Assembly (NCBI RefSeq): GCF_026652115.1
Contig: NZ_JAPPSQ010000019.1
Location: 16,829 to 80,828, forward strand
Origin: Algoriphagus sp. PAP.12
GTDB lineage: Bacteria > Bacteroidota > Bacteroidia > Cytophagales > Cyclobacteriaceae
Direction of reading: 5' to 3'
Length of the DNA stretch: 64,000 bases
The notes under the pieces were generated by a model. The model saw only the letters and a list, made by a program, of their open reading frames with translations, was not told where the DNA came from and did not search any database. Of this stretch, positions 35,985 through 45,572 are shown one piece after another (positions within the stretch are counted from its first letter, which is position 1; each line of letters opens with the position of its first letter). A program made the translations under genes and the position numbers.

Positions 35985-37208
35985 ATGAAAAAGATCATAT
36001 TGAGTTTGGGATTGATCTGCTTTTTATCCATTTCACTTTTTGCTCAGGATTCTGATAGCGTAAAAGTGAAAGAAGAGAAAAACATGAAGTTGCTACTCAT
36101 CCCTGTATTGGCCTCTTCTCCTGCAACAGGTTTTATGTTTGGAGTTGCTCCTGCGATTACTTTTATCCAAGGAGACCCTAAAACAACGGCAATTTCATCA
36201 TACTTAGGATCAGCAGTATATACTACCCAAAAGCAACTTTTATTGACTTTTAAGGGAAACCTTTTCTTTGAAAACAATGAATGGCTATTGATGAATGATT
36301 GGAGATATTTTATCACTTCCCAGCCGACATTTGGATTGGGTACTGGGCCTCAATCAGCAAGATTGGTTAGTACAGGGATCGAATATGAGGATGGATTGAC
36401 TAGCCAGTCCATTGATGAGGCTCAATTCATGAAATTCAATTTTCTGAGATTGCATCAGACCTTATTGAAAAAAGTGAATTCTAATGGGCTTTATGCCGGT
36501 ATCGGTTACCATTTAGATATTCATTCCAAGATCGAAGATCAATTGTTTGATTTGGAAGCCGAACCAGCTGTGATCACAAGCCACTATGCATACAGTACTA
36601 AATACGATATAAACCCTGAGAAATATACTTTATCGGGAATATCCGGAAATGTAATCTACGATACGCGTGACAATACAGTCAATGCCTATCACGGCCGCTA
36701 TGCTTTTCTTTCATTGAAAGGAAATCCAACTTGGTTGGGAAGTACGGTAGGTTCTTCTTCACTATGGGCAGAATACAGAGATTACTTCACTCTCAATCCT
36801 AATCGTCCTAGAAATTTGATCGCTTTTTGGGCTTATGGAAATTTCCAAACAGGCGGAGCTCTTCCTTATTTGGATTTGCCGGCATTGGGTTGGGACCAAT
36901 TCGGTAGATCTGGAAGAGCATATCCTCAAGGAAGATTCAGAGGTCAGTCCATGGTCTATTCTGAATTGGAATGGAGATTTCCTTTACAACAAAATAATGA
37001 TCGCTGGGGAGGCGTAGTTTTTGCAAACTTCACCTCAGCAACCAACAAAGATGCCGAGATAAAAATGCTGGACTATATCAACACAGGAGTTGGACTTGGA
37101 GTTAGATTTATGTTGGATAAGCAAAAAAGACAAAATCTGGCACTGGATTATGCTTGGGGCAACTATGGAGCAAGCGGCTTCTACCTTAGCGTAAATGAGG
37201 TATTCTAA
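35985..37208 (+). CDS. Omp85/BamA-TamA-type outer-membrane barrel without POTRA domains
   Basis: A 407-residue exported protein starting MKKIILSLGLICFLSISLFAQ (signal peptide), chosen over the frame from 35922. Almost the whole mature chain is a 16-strand surface-antigen-type barrel. Near its end, RAYPQGRFRGQSM matches the conserved RGF/Y-x-x-G-R-F-R-G loop motif of Omp85 proteins, followed by YSELEWRFPL. POTRA repeats are absent, so it is not the essential BamA. It may assemble or export a specific surface protein or lipid; the function is unknown. Confidence 0.82.
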   Translation: MKKIILSLGLICFLSISLFAQDSDSVKVKEEKNMKLLLIPVLASSPATGFMFGVAPAITFIQGDPKTTAISSYLGSAVYTTQKQLLLTFKGNLFFENNEWLLMNDWRYFITSQPTFGLGTGPQSARLVSTGIEYEDGLTSQSIDEAQFMKFNFLRLHQTLLKKVNSNGLYAGIGYHLDIHSKIEDQLFDLEAEPAVITSHYAYSTKYDINPEKYTLSGISGNVIYDTRDNTVNAYHGRYAFLSLKGNPTWLGSTVGSSSLWAEYRDYFTLNPNRPRNLIAFWAYGNFQTGGALPYLDLPALGWDQFGRSGRAYPQGRFRGQSMVYSELEWRFPLQQNNDRWGGVVFANFTSATNKDAEIKMLDYINTGVGLGVRFMLDKQKRQNLALDYAWGNYGASGFYLSVNEVF

Positions 37209-37228
37209 TCAATTTGAAAATAATTGAA

Positions 37229-37258
37229 GGAGGTTTAGGGCGACTTAAACCTCTTTTT
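37229..37258 (+). terminator. terminator of the Omp85-like gene
   Basis: Stem gaggttta / taaacctc with an eight-base loop and five T residues, 21 bases after the stop. Confidence 0.7.
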
Positions 37259-37394
37259 ATGCGATGAAACTAGCCTAAGTGAAGTCTCAAATCAGGAAGT
37301 AGGTAAAAAAAAAATCCATGAATTTATTTCCCTAACCATTCATATCAATTTGGTAACAATAGGTCCTGATTAATTCCCTATTTTTATCCAGCCC

Positions 37395-38972
37395 ATGACT
37401 GAGATTTTTCAAGCCAACTCTAAATTCAATCAACATATCCCACTATTTGGAATCCTGTTTTTGGTTCTATTCTGGCTATTCGCATTTGATGGGATAACTT
37501 TTAGCGATGATGTCTATTATATTTTAGCAGGAAGGGATTTTTGGAATGGTGAAATGGAAGTCAATTCCTATCATTTTTCCAGTCGTTGGGGAGCTTATAT
37601 TCCAGCAGGTTTGATGGGTATGATTTTCGGGTTTGACGCCCGATGGTTTTCTTTGATTTCTCTGCTAGCCTACATTGGCTCCTATTTATTGATTCTCAAA
37701 TTAATTACAGATCAAAAGCAAAAGATCATTTTCTCTTTATGGTTTTTGACGCAGGTTTATCTCCTTCACTTCTTGACCAAAGTTTACCCGGATAGCCTCT
37801 TGGTCTTTTGTGTGGTCTTGGGAGTATTTGGGGCAAGTATTAGAAAAACCCATCCAGTTGGAGGAGGAAAACTAATGATGGTCGGGCTTACTTTGGGCTT
37901 TATCACCAAGGAAACAATCATTTTCCTATTTCCTTTACCTTTCATTCTGATGTGGATTGACTGGAAGTCAAACAAACTCCAAAAGTCATTTTACCTCACA
38001 TTTTTCATATTCTCCATTTTGGCAGGATTGCTCTATTTGGGATATTTCTGGGCAAAGTTTGGAGATCCTCTATACCGCATATCCAGCATCAATGCAGGAC
38101 ATTATGTTTCAGAATTCACCTATGCGGATAAAGGAATCTCATCTATTCTAAAAAGGATTACGATCACCCCTATTTTGACTTTTATTGAAAGAGCCTATTG
38201 GCCTTGGTTGGTTTTTGCATTACCGGGGATTTACCGTGGATTTAAGAAGAGGGAGGATGTTATTTTTGAGTTTTCCATCTCCTTCTTATGCCTATTGATT
38301 GGCTTTTGGTTTATGACTTCGACATTGGAGTTTTACAACCCTATTTATCTGAATCCAAGACATTTGATCATCTTGGTTCCGATAATGGCATGTTTGATAG
38401 CAAAGGGCTGGAAAACCTGGAATGAATCAAAAAATTGGAAATGGATATTAAGCATTCTTTTGGGCATAGGAGCCATATATTCCCTGGTTATAGGGGATAG
38501 AAAAATGGTTAGCTTTTCAGTGGCATTTATTTACTTGATTTGGTCGAATTTCCAGAGAAATCACCAGTTAAAATACTTTGCAATCCTGCTGTTCATTCCG
38601 GCCATTGCTTCAGCTATATACCATTTGGAAACGAAGCGATACAGTTCTTTTACTCATAGCCTAGAAACAGAAGTGGAAGAAGCTGCGGACTCTCCTATTC
38701 TGGTCAATAACTTTGTTTATTTCAGCAAGGATGTGCTTTTGAATGAAAGTCAGAATACCAAGAACTTATTGATTCCCATTGAGAAAGCTGATTCTATTCT
38801 ACAGTCTAATCCAAACAAAATCCGAGTTCTGATCTACAACTATTACCAACATGCCTATCCTCAAGAACAAGAAGATATTGATAACATGGAAGGTTTGTTA
38901 AAGAGCAAATATGAGTTGGAAGAGGAAAGAGAAAAGGGATTGGTGATGATAAGGGAGTTTAGGAAAAAGTAG
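37395..38972 (+). CDS. GT39-like membrane glycosyltransferase
   Basis: A 525-residue polytopic membrane protein with about ten hydrophobic helices. The first periplasmic loop bears FSDDVYYILAGRDFW, which fits the acidic motif of GT-C transferases (PMT/ArnT family) that use polyprenyl-phosphate sugars. A later PWLVFALPGIYRGF loop and a soluble C-terminal part (from about 430) are typical. It would move a sugar onto protein, lipid or glycan in the periplasm; the acceptor is not evident and no polyprenyl-phosphate-sugar synthase is adjacent. Confidence 0.72.
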   Translation: MTEIFQANSKFNQHIPLFGILFLVLFWLFAFDGITFSDDVYYILAGRDFWNGEMEVNSYHFSSRWGAYIPAGLMGMIFGFDARWFSLISLLAYIGSYLLILKLITDQKQKIIFSLWFLTQVYLLHFLTKVYPDSLLVFCVVLGVFGASIRKTHPVGGGKLMMVGLTLGFITKETIIFLFPLPFILMWIDWKSNKLQKSFYLTFFIFSILAGLLYLGYFWAKFGDPLYRISSINAGHYVSEFTYADKGISSILKRITITPILTFIERAYWPWLVFALPGIYRGFKKREDVIFEFSISFLCLLIGFWFMTSTLEFYNPIYLNPRHLIILVPIMACLIAKGWKTWNESKNWKWILSILLGIGAIYSLVIGDRKMVSFSVAFIYLIWSNFQRNHQLKYFAILLFIPAIASAIYHLETKRYSSFTHSLETEVEEAADSPILVNNFVYFSKDVLLNESQNTKNLLIPIEKADSILQSNPNKIRVLIYNYYQHAYPQEQEDIDNMEGLLKSKYELEEEREKGLVMIREFRKK

Positions 38973-39217
38973 AATCAATATTTCTTTTCTACCATATGAG
39001 AAATACATTCAATTAGAAATTGAAATACAGTGGAAATAATTTGAAATACACTCCCTTCGGTCGTGAAATATTCAGAAAACTTACTCATCTATTTGATCTA
39101 TTTCTCCGAAGGCTTATATCCATTAAATTTTTCCCACAGATTAACACAGATTTATTGAATTTTATAATCAAAAAGTATTTCTCCAAAGGCGTATTTCGAA
39201 ACTCGTATTTCCTATTT

Positions 39218-39733
39218 TTAAAAATGTTTCCTATCCAAGATCTCCTTCAAAACTACCGCGTCTTTGACGGTTTTGGGATCTTTGAGTAAGGAGGCATAGG
39301 GATTCTTTGCTTTTGGCTTTTTTTCATATTCCTTCTCCACCACAGATGGAATAGCCGGCATTCCTTTGGAGGTTTTCAGAAGTTCAGATTCGGTCTTTTC
39401 AAATGCTCCTTCGTAATAGCTGATCTCATCATCTTGCTCTTCTAGGCTTCTATACCGAGTTCTTTTGATGGGCTCAGCTTTTACTGGCTCAAATTGTTCT
39501 TCTCTTCTTTTCTCCTGAACAGGAGGAGCTGGAACAGGTTGTGAAGGTCTTCTTTTACCTTGTTGAGCATCTCGTATTTCCTTCAATAGATCTTCAAAAG
39601 ACACCCCTTTCTCAGGTTGAGACGGTTCAGAATCAGGCATATCCATATCCTCTGCACCTTTCTTCTTCTTAGTTGCCTGATAAATGAAATAGGCGATCAA
39701 TGCGACGATGTAAATGATATTTCCGATATCCAT
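39218..39733 (-). CDS. single-helix membrane-anchored protein with disordered tail
   Basis: A 171-residue protein with one N-terminal membrane helix (IGNIIYIVALIAYFIYQAT, residues 3-21), then a long charged, proline-rich stretch and a conserved-looking C-terminal motif (NPYASLLKDPKTVKDAVVLKEIL). It carries no signal cleavage site and probably faces the cytoplasm. I recognise no named family. It lies alone, divergent from the smc gene. Confidence 0.65.
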   Translation of the reverse strand: MDIGNIIYIVALIAYFIYQATKKKKGAEDMDMPDSEPSQPEKGVSFEDLLKEIRDAQQGKRRPSQPVPAPPVQEKRREEQFEPVKAEPIKRTRYRSLEEQDDEISYYEGAFEKTESELLKTSKGMPAIPSVVEKEYEKKPKAKNPYASLLKDPKTVKDAVVLKEILDRKHF

Positions 39734-40078
39734 GACTTTAAGTTAAGGGAAAAAAGAGAATTAAGTAGGAAATATTTTGAATAACGAATGTTGAATTAAT
39801 TAATTCAATCCCCCTCCCCCCCCTCCCGATAACCACGCGGACCAAGGGGGAATTGTCTCTTGAAATATTCAAACCTCACCTAAGAATCATATTTTTCGAA
39901 TCCGTGGAAATCAAATTTGAAATAGAAAATTGAATATTAGATTGCTACAAATCTCCCTTTCTAAAAGGGGGTAATGGGGAGTTAATAATTCAAGGTGAGC
40001 AATTTTTCAATCTTCCAAATCTTTCAATTTTCCAATAATGGTACTATTTTGTTTCCTTTTAGAAGGAGATAAAAACGC
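39734..40078. other. non-coding stretch with poly-C tract and repeat fragments
   Basis: The 345 bases between two divergent genes contain a C-rich tract near 39810-39828 (cccctccccccccctccc), a G run near 39845 (aagggggaattg), and a second C/G-rich piece around 39953-39978 (ctccctttctaaaagggggtaa) that is partly self-complementary. These look like remains of dispersed intergenic repeats. The smc ribosome-binding site is at its end. Confidence 0.5.
40063..40068 (+). promoter_or_regulatory. strong Shine-Dalgarno site of smc
   Basis: aaggag lies ten bases before the ATG at 40079. Strong Shine-Dalgarno sites are unusual in this phylum, where most genes here lack one, and this fixes the smc start. 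Confidence 0.6.
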
Positions 40079-43000
40079 ATGCTGCTTAGTAAACTGGAGA
40101 TCAAGGGCTTTAAGAGTTTTGGAGATAAAATGGTGATCAACTTTGACAAGGGGATTACCGGAGTAGTTGGGCCAAATGGTTGTGGAAAGTCAAATGTAGT
40201 CGATGCCATCCGATGGGTGCTGGGAGAGCAAAAAACCCGTATGCTGCGCTCCGACAAGATGGAGAATGTGATCTTCAATGGTACCAAAAACCGGAAGCCT
40301 TCCAACCTTGCTGAGGTTTCCCTGACCTTTGAAAACACTAAAAACCTCCTTCCTACCGAATACACCCATGTGACCATCACTCGCCGGTATTATCGTTCCG
40401 GGGAAAGTGAATATCAGATCAATGGTGTGACATGTCGGCTAAAAGACATCACCAACCTCTTTATGGACACGGGGATTAATTCCAATTCCTACGCCATCAT
40501 TGAGTTGAAGATGATCGATGAGTTGCTCAATGATAAAAATAACTCCAGAAGAGATCTATTTGAGGAAGCTGCGGGGATCTCCAAGTTCAAGACCCGAAAG
40601 AAAGAAACCCTTCGAAAGCTGGAAGATACCGATGCAGATCTGGATCGTGTGGAAGACTTGCTTTTTGAGATCGAGAAAAACCTTAAATCGCTGGAAAAGC
40701 AAGCCAAGCAGGCAGCCAAATATTTTGATATCAAAAAGGAATACAAGGCCGCTTCCATCAATTTGGCGAAGAAAAGCATAGAGAAATACACCAATTCTCT
40801 CCTGCAAACCAACCAGAAAATCCAGGATGAATCGGATCGAAAGCTTTCCTTCCAAACTCAGATTACCGACCAAGAGGCTTTGTTGACTCAGCTGAAGACG
40901 GATTTGATTTCGAAGGAAAAACTCCTGGCATCCCGTCAGAAGACTCTCAACGAACATGTGAATAAAATCCGATCTTTTGAATCGGAGAAAAAGATAAAAA
41001 ACGAGCGCCTTCGCTTTTTGGAGGACCGTTCCCAAAAACTAAGGGAGCAGATCGATGCAGACCGCAAATCCAATGATAGGGCTGGTTTTTCCATTCGTTC
41101 CCTTCAACAGGAAATGGAATCAGCCGCCAAGATTTTGGCAGAAAAGGAACATATCATCACTGATTTGAGGGAAGCTTATGAATCCCAAAAACAAATCCAA
41201 TCCGATAAGCAGCTTCAACAAAAAAGCCAGCATCAGGCTTTTGAATCCCTGAAAGAAAAGGTCTATCAATTGACCAAAGATCTGGAAGTGAAGCAGATTC
41301 AGCTTTCTACTTTGAAACAGGAACTGGAAAGAACCTCCTCTGATGATTCCCATCAGGAAGCTTCTTTGGTGGATTTTGAGGCGAAGATTATTGATTTCAA
41401 AACAGAGCTGGATGATGCGACCGCTGAATATGAAAACCTGAAAAAGAAACAGGAAGACTTGGATCAAAAGATCGAAGAATCCAACCGGGTGATTGAGATG
41501 ATCCGGGAGGAACTGACTCAGTCTGCCAGAAAGTTGGATTCCAAGCAAAACGAATACAACCTAACCAAGTCTTTGGTGGAGAATCTGGAAGGTTTCCCAG
41601 AGGCTATCAAATTCCTGAAAAAGAATAATTCCTGGGGAAAGGACACTCCTCTCCTTTCGGATCTTTTGACTACGGATGAGAAATACCGGGTGACAATTGA
41701 GAATTATCTGGAGGGATATATGAACTACTATGTGGTAGAAACAGAAGCCCAGGCCATCGCTGCTATTTCTCTGCTTTCTGATGCTTCCCGAGGCAAGGCC
41801 AATTTCTTCGTGTTGGAGCATTTTGAGCGCTTCAAATCCAGTCAATCCAAGTTATTTGCCAATGCCATTGCGGCAACGGAGATCATCGAATTTGATGTCA
41901 AATACTCCCGACTGATCAATCATATCCTGGACAATGTCTACATCGTGCAGGGAGATTACAAGGAGTTTCCAGAGGATACCGATGCCATCTTTATTTCTGA
42001 AAGTGGAAAGTATACCAAGCGTAAATTCTCTATTTCCGGGGGTTCTGTGGGGCTTTTCGAAGGAAAAAGAATCGGTAGAGCCAAAAACCTGGAAAAGCTT
42101 GATAAGGAAATTAAAGACTTAAACAAGAAGGTTTCAGCTACTCGTTCCAACTTGGATCAGAAGCTTTCTGACCTGATGAAGCTGAGGGAGATTTCCTACA
42201 AAAAATCTCTGGAAGAAAAGCAGGCACAGATTTCTGAGATCAATCAACAATACGTTTCCATCCGAACCAAAAAGGAGCAGCTGGCAGAATTGCTTTCCTC
42301 CAATGCCAATAAGCGGGAGGATATTCTGGATCGAATTGCAGAGCTGGAAGAAAGCCTGGCTTATATCCAGCCGGAACTCTTGGACAATCGTGGAGAGTAT
42401 GAATCCGCAGCTCAGGATTTGGAAGTATTGAATGAGGTTTTGGAAACGGAATCGGCACTTTTAACAGAGAAATCCCAGGCCTTCAATCAGGAAAACATTC
42501 TATATCATCAGCAGCTCAACAGGGTCAATAGCCTGGAGCAGGAAATTGAATTCAAGCAGAATGCATATGAGGGTTCCAAAGAGAGAATTGAAAAATCCCA
42601 AGCAGAATTAGCTTCTCTGGATTCGGAGATCAAGTCTTTGTTAGAAAACAATGAGGTCAAGGATGATGAATTGATTGAGTTGTATTCGGAGAAGGAAACC
42701 ATAGAAGTAGGCGTTACAGAGGCGGAAAAGGATTATTATGGAAGTCGTGGGCTAATCGATGAGACTGATCAGAAGATCCGTTCCCTTCAAAAATCCAAAG
42801 AAAGCCATGATACCTTGGTGCATGAGCTCCAGAATGCGATCAATGAGATCAAGCTGAAGATGACTTCCATGAAGGAACGCCTTAGTGTGGAGTTTGAATT
42901 GGATCTGGATCAGCTGATGGAGGAAAATCCGGGGCTGGACGAACCATTCTTGGAGTTCTCCGAAGAGGATCTTCGCCATATGGTCAATAAGCAGAAGGAG

Positions 43001-43618
43001 AAACTGGAAAAGATCGGCCCGATCAATCCGATGGCTATGGAAGCCTACGATGAGATAAAGGAGAGACATGACTTTATCCAGGGACAGAAAGAAGACCTGG
43101 AAAAGGCCAAGCAATCTCTATTGACTACGATTCAGGAGATCGATGATGTGGCTAAGGAGACCTTCCTATCGGCATTCGATCAGATTAAGGAGAATTTTGT
43201 GAAGGTATTCCGTTCCCTCTTTACCGAGCAGGATGATTGTGATCTCAAACTGACCGATCCGGACAATCCTTTGGAATCTACCATTGAGATTATGGCCAAG
43301 CCGAAGGGCAAAAGACCTTTGACGATCAATCAGCTTTCCGGTGGTGAGAAGACCTTGACAGCCACTTCCCTACTCTTCTCCATCTACCTGCTGAAGCCTG
43401 CCCCATTCTGTATTTTTGATGAGGTGGATGCACCTTTGGATGATGCCAATATTGATAAGTTCAATACAATTATCCAGCGCTTTAGTGGAGAGTCCCAGTT
43501 TATTATCGTGACCCATAACAAGCGAACCATGGCCAGCACCGATATTATCTATGGTATTACCATGATCGAAGCAGGAGTTTCTAGAGTAGTTCCTGTGGAT
43601 TTAAGGGAGTTGGCTTAG
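40079..43618 (+). CDS. smc: chromosome segregation protein SMC
   Basis: An 1179-residue SMC ATPase of full length, which forms condensin-like rings for chromosome compaction. Head: Walker A GPNGCGKS (31-38), the C-terminal signature LSGGEKTLTA, Walker B FCIFDEVDAPLDD and the D-loop. Two long coiled-coil arms (about 170-500 and 660-1010) flank a hinge (about 505-660, including KFLKKNN and RGKANFFVLEHF). ScpA and ScpB are not in this window. The gene looks richer in G+C than its neighbours and prefers GAG/AAG/CAG codons; a decayed copy of its 3' end lies downstream. Confidence 0.96.
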   Translation: MLLSKLEIKGFKSFGDKMVINFDKGITGVVGPNGCGKSNVVDAIRWVLGEQKTRMLRSDKMENVIFNGTKNRKPSNLAEVSLTFENTKNLLPTEYTHVTITRRYYRSGESEYQINGVTCRLKDITNLFMDTGINSNSYAIIELKMIDELLNDKNNSRRDLFEEAAGISKFKTRKKETLRKLEDTDADLDRVEDLLFEIEKNLKSLEKQAKQAAKYFDIKKEYKAASINLAKKSIEKYTNSLLQTNQKIQDESDRKLSFQTQITDQEALLTQLKTDLISKEKLLASRQKTLNEHVNKIRSFESEKKIKNERLRFLEDRSQKLREQIDADRKSNDRAGFSIRSLQQEMESAAKILAEKEHIITDLREAYESQKQIQSDKQLQQKSQHQAFESLKEKVYQLTKDLEVKQIQLSTLKQELERTSSDDSHQEASLVDFEAKIIDFKTELDDATAEYENLKKKQEDLDQKIEESNRVIEMIREELTQSARKLDSKQNEYNLTKSLVENLEGFPEAIKFLKKNNSWGKDTPLLSDLLTTDEKYRVTIENYLEGYMNYYVVETEAQAIAAISLLSDASRGKANFFVLEHFERFKSSQSKLFANAIAATEIIEFDVKYSRLINHILDNVYIVQGDYKEFPEDTDAIFISESGKYTKRKFSISGGSVGLFEGKRIGRAKNLEKLDKEIKDLNKKVSATRSNLDQKLSDLMKLREISYKKSLEEKQAQISEINQQYVSIRTKKEQLAELLSSNANKREDILDRIAELEESLAYIQPELLDNRGEYESAAQDLEVLNEVLETESALLTEKSQAFNQENILYHQQLNRVNSLEQEIEFKQNAYEGSKERIEKSQAELASLDSEIKSLLENNEVKDDELIELYSEKETIEVGVTEAEKDYYGSRGLIDETDQKIRSLQKSKESHDTLVHELQNAINEIKLKMTSMKERLSVEFELDLDQLMEENPGLDEPFLEFSEEDLRHMVNKQKEKLEKIGPINPMAMEAYDEIKERHDFIQGQKEDLEKAKQSLLTTIQEIDDVAKETFLSAFDQIKENFVKVFRSLFTEQDDCDLKLTDPDNPLESTIEIMAKPKGKRPLTINQLSGGEKTLTATSLLFSIYLLKPAPFCIFDEVDAPLDDANIDKFNTIIQRFSGESQFIIVTHNKRTMASTDIIYGITMIEAGVSRVVPVDLRELA

Positions 43619-43706
43619 GGAAACAGATTCAAAAGAAAATATGGAAGATAGAATTGAAGAAGTTAAAGTTCTGGATAATTTAATAAAGGAGCTTTTAGAT
43701 TAATAA

Positions 43707-43726
43707 TATACTTTGTTTAAAGTATA
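43707..43726. repeat. hairpin abutting the smc remnant
   Basis: tatacttt-gttt-aaagtata is a perfect eight-base-pair inverted repeat that ends exactly where the similarity to the smc 3' end begins. Confidence 0.6.
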
Positions 43727-43728
43727 AA

Positions 43729-43806
43729 AAGTTCAACCAGATTAACGAGCAGTTTAGTGGGGAGTCCAGGTATATTATCGCTACTCATTACAAGCTAGCC
43801 CATTGG
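43729..43806 (+). pseudogene. decayed partial copy of the smc 3' end
   Basis: Translated in the frame of 43729, the DNA reads KFNQINEQFSGESRYIIATH followed by YKLAHW. The smc C-terminus has KFNTIIQRFSGESQFIIVTH followed by NKRTMAS at about 43458-43536. Fourteen of the first twenty residues are identical, and the shared ttatc and tttagtgg blocks show at DNA level. No start codon, no Walker motifs and only 26 residues remain, so this is a relic and not a gene. It probably arose by partial duplication or a rearrangement at the smc end. Confidence 0.75.
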
Positions 43807-43815
43807 AGGGAATTA

Positions 43816-43856
43816 AAAAACAAAAAAGCCTCTAGCTAAAGCTAAAGGCTATTCCA
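43816..43856 (-). terminator. terminator of the aldo/keto reductase gene
   Basis: On the minus strand, agcctttagc / gctagaggct with one mismatch is followed by a T-rich tract, about 20 bases after the stop at 43873. Confidence 0.65.
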
Positions 43857-43872
43857 ATCGTTATCGAATAAT

Positions 43873-44892
43873 TTATTTCCTATACAAAGCCTGTCTCTCG
43901 ACCATCCAGCCTGGATATTGTTTAGGCAAAGGGCTGATATCATCGATCATAGCCAGATCATGAGGATTTAATACCAGTTCAGTAGAAGCAATATTGGCAT
44001 GTAGCTGATCCAGGTTTTTCGCACCGATAATCGTACTTGTAACTCCCGGCTGCTGCCTCACCCATGCCAATGCCACCTGAGCGATTGTGGCATCATGATC
44101 TTTGGCCATTCTACCCATCTCCTCTACTAGATCATAAGCCTTGTCCTTATTGATCGGTGGGAAATCGAAATTGGCTCTCCTGGAACCAGAATCCTCTCCT
44201 TCTCTGGTAAACTTACCTGTCAAAAATCCTCCTGCCAATGGACTCCATGGGAAGATAGCCAATTTGTGATCCTGTGCCATAGGAACGAGCTCATGCTCGA
44301 TATCTCGGCTTACTGCAGAGTAGTAATATTGCAGGCCGATAAACTTATGATAGCCTTTGTATTGTGCAATCGCCTGAGCCTTTGCCACCATCCAAGCAGG
44401 CCAGTTGCAAATAGAGATATAGCGAACCTTTCCGGACTCCACTATATCATTTAGCGAACGGACGATCTCCTCCAGGGAAGTTGCAGGATCTACTCCATGC
44501 ACATACAGAATATCGATGTAATCGAGCTGAAGACGCTTTAAACTAGCTTCTACGGAATTGAAAATATGATATCGAGAGAGGCCTGTACTATTGGGTTTAT
44601 CATTCATCTTCGCCAAGACTTTGGTTGCAATGACTAGTTCATCTCTTGGGACTTGCAAATCTTGAAGTCCTTGTCCCAACAGCATTTCAGATTGTCCAAA
44701 GGAATAGACATTTGCCGTATCTATAAAGTTGATCCCGGATTCTATTACGGCGGAAAGCATCTCATTGACTTCTTGCTGCTGCAGTTTTCCAATGTTTTCC
44801 CAGATGCCACCATTTTGGCCTCCAAAAGTCATGGTACCAAAGCAAAGCTCGGAAACACGAAGCCCCGTATCTCCAACATAATTGTACTTCAT
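43873..44892 (-). CDS. aldo/keto reductase
   Basis: A 339-residue NADPH-dependent oxidoreductase of the TIM-barrel family. The tetrad is visible: D and Y in FIDTANVY, K in VIATKVLAKM, H in LYVHGVDP. The C-terminal segment ARQ-like VTSTIIGAKNLDQLHANI matches the NADP-binding region of voltage-gated potassium channel beta-subunit-like reductases. The substrate is not predictable. It is monocistronic. Confidence 0.92.
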   Translation of the reverse strand: MKYNYVGDTGLRVSELCFGTMTFGGQNGGIWENIGKLQQQEVNEMLSAVIESGINFIDTANVYSFGQSEMLLGQGLQDLQVPRDELVIATKVLAKMNDKPNSTGLSRYHIFNSVEASLKRLQLDYIDILYVHGVDPATSLEEIVRSLNDIVESGKVRYISICNWPAWMVAKAQAIAQYKGYHKFIGLQYYYSAVSRDIEHELVPMAQDHKLAIFPWSPLAGGFLTGKFTREGEDSGSRRANFDFPPINKDKAYDLVEEMGRMAKDHDATIAQVALAWVRQQPGVTSTIIGAKNLDQLHANIASTELVLNPHDLAMIDDISPLPKQYPGWMVERQALYRK

Positions 44893-45265
44893 TTTTAGGG
44901 TTGTTTTTGATTAGAAAAGTTGATTTAATGATTTTAAAACAGGAGGTCTTCGAAAATAGTTTTCTTTCGGCTGTTTATGATGGTCGGAATTGGAGATTTG
45001 ATATTAGGGATTGACATTCTGACTTTAGCTTTCTGATTTCAGATTTTCGTCTTCCGCCAAATCTCTAAATCTTCGTTCTCTCAATCTCTATATCATCCTA
45101 CTGCCAGACATCCCACTTCCAACATTCTCCTTTCCTTAAATCTTCTTAACGAAATTTGAAGTTACTTAACCTTTGTAGATATTCAGTTCAGAATTTATTT
45201 TGTGATTTATCCAATTTCACAATAAAATATTGTTTTAAGAGTTAAAAATAAAACTAAACCAAGCT
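44893..45265. other. 373 bases without a recognised gene
   Basis: AT-rich with a pyrimidine-rich block around 45040-45140 and a weak inverted repeat (tgtga / tcaca) around 45201-45220, shortly upstream of the DUF3892 gene. No open reading frame or RNA gene was recognised. Confidence 0.4.
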
Positions 45266-45565
45266 ATGAAAAGATATCAGATTTTTTGGGCAATGAGATA
45301 TAAAGGAGGAAAGAATCATGGTGAGCTGAAATCCTTTGGGGGAGTAACTCCTTCAGGCGAGATTTGGAATTTGTCCTTAGACCAAGCAATTGAAAAGATC
45401 CAAAATGATAATTGGAATTTCTTTATCGTAGAAAATCAACTAGAAATTCCTGTCCGTCTCGCTTCCCTTTATGATTCCGAATATTACCTGACTTCTACAG
45501 GAAAGGGATATATCTACAATCTACTAGATGAATTGCCTGAGTATTCATTTTTGCAGGCTATTTGA
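45266..45565 (+). CDS. DUF3892 family protein
   Basis: A 99-residue protein whose pattern (IFWAMRYKGG, then LKSFGGVTPSGEIWNLSLDQAIEKI, FFIVENQ and a closing NLLDELPEY) fits the DUF3892 family, thought to be a small beta-rich domain of unknown role. No signal peptide. It faces the GNAT gene tail to tail. Confidence 0.7.
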   Translation: MKRYQIFWAMRYKGGKNHGELKSFGGVTPSGEIWNLSLDQAIEKIQNDNWNFFIVENQLEIPVRLASLYDSEYYLTSTGKGYIYNLLDELPEYSFLQAI

Positions 45566-45572
45566 AAGAGTT

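Noticed and set aside
39020..39289. 89-residue frame on the plus strand
   Set aside because: It lies in an AT-rich spacer, overlaps the 3' end of the minus-strand gene and has no protein features.
40556..41035. 159-residue antisense frame within smc
   Set aside because: It lies opposite the coiled-coil coding part of smc, where antisense frames stay open because of biased codons.
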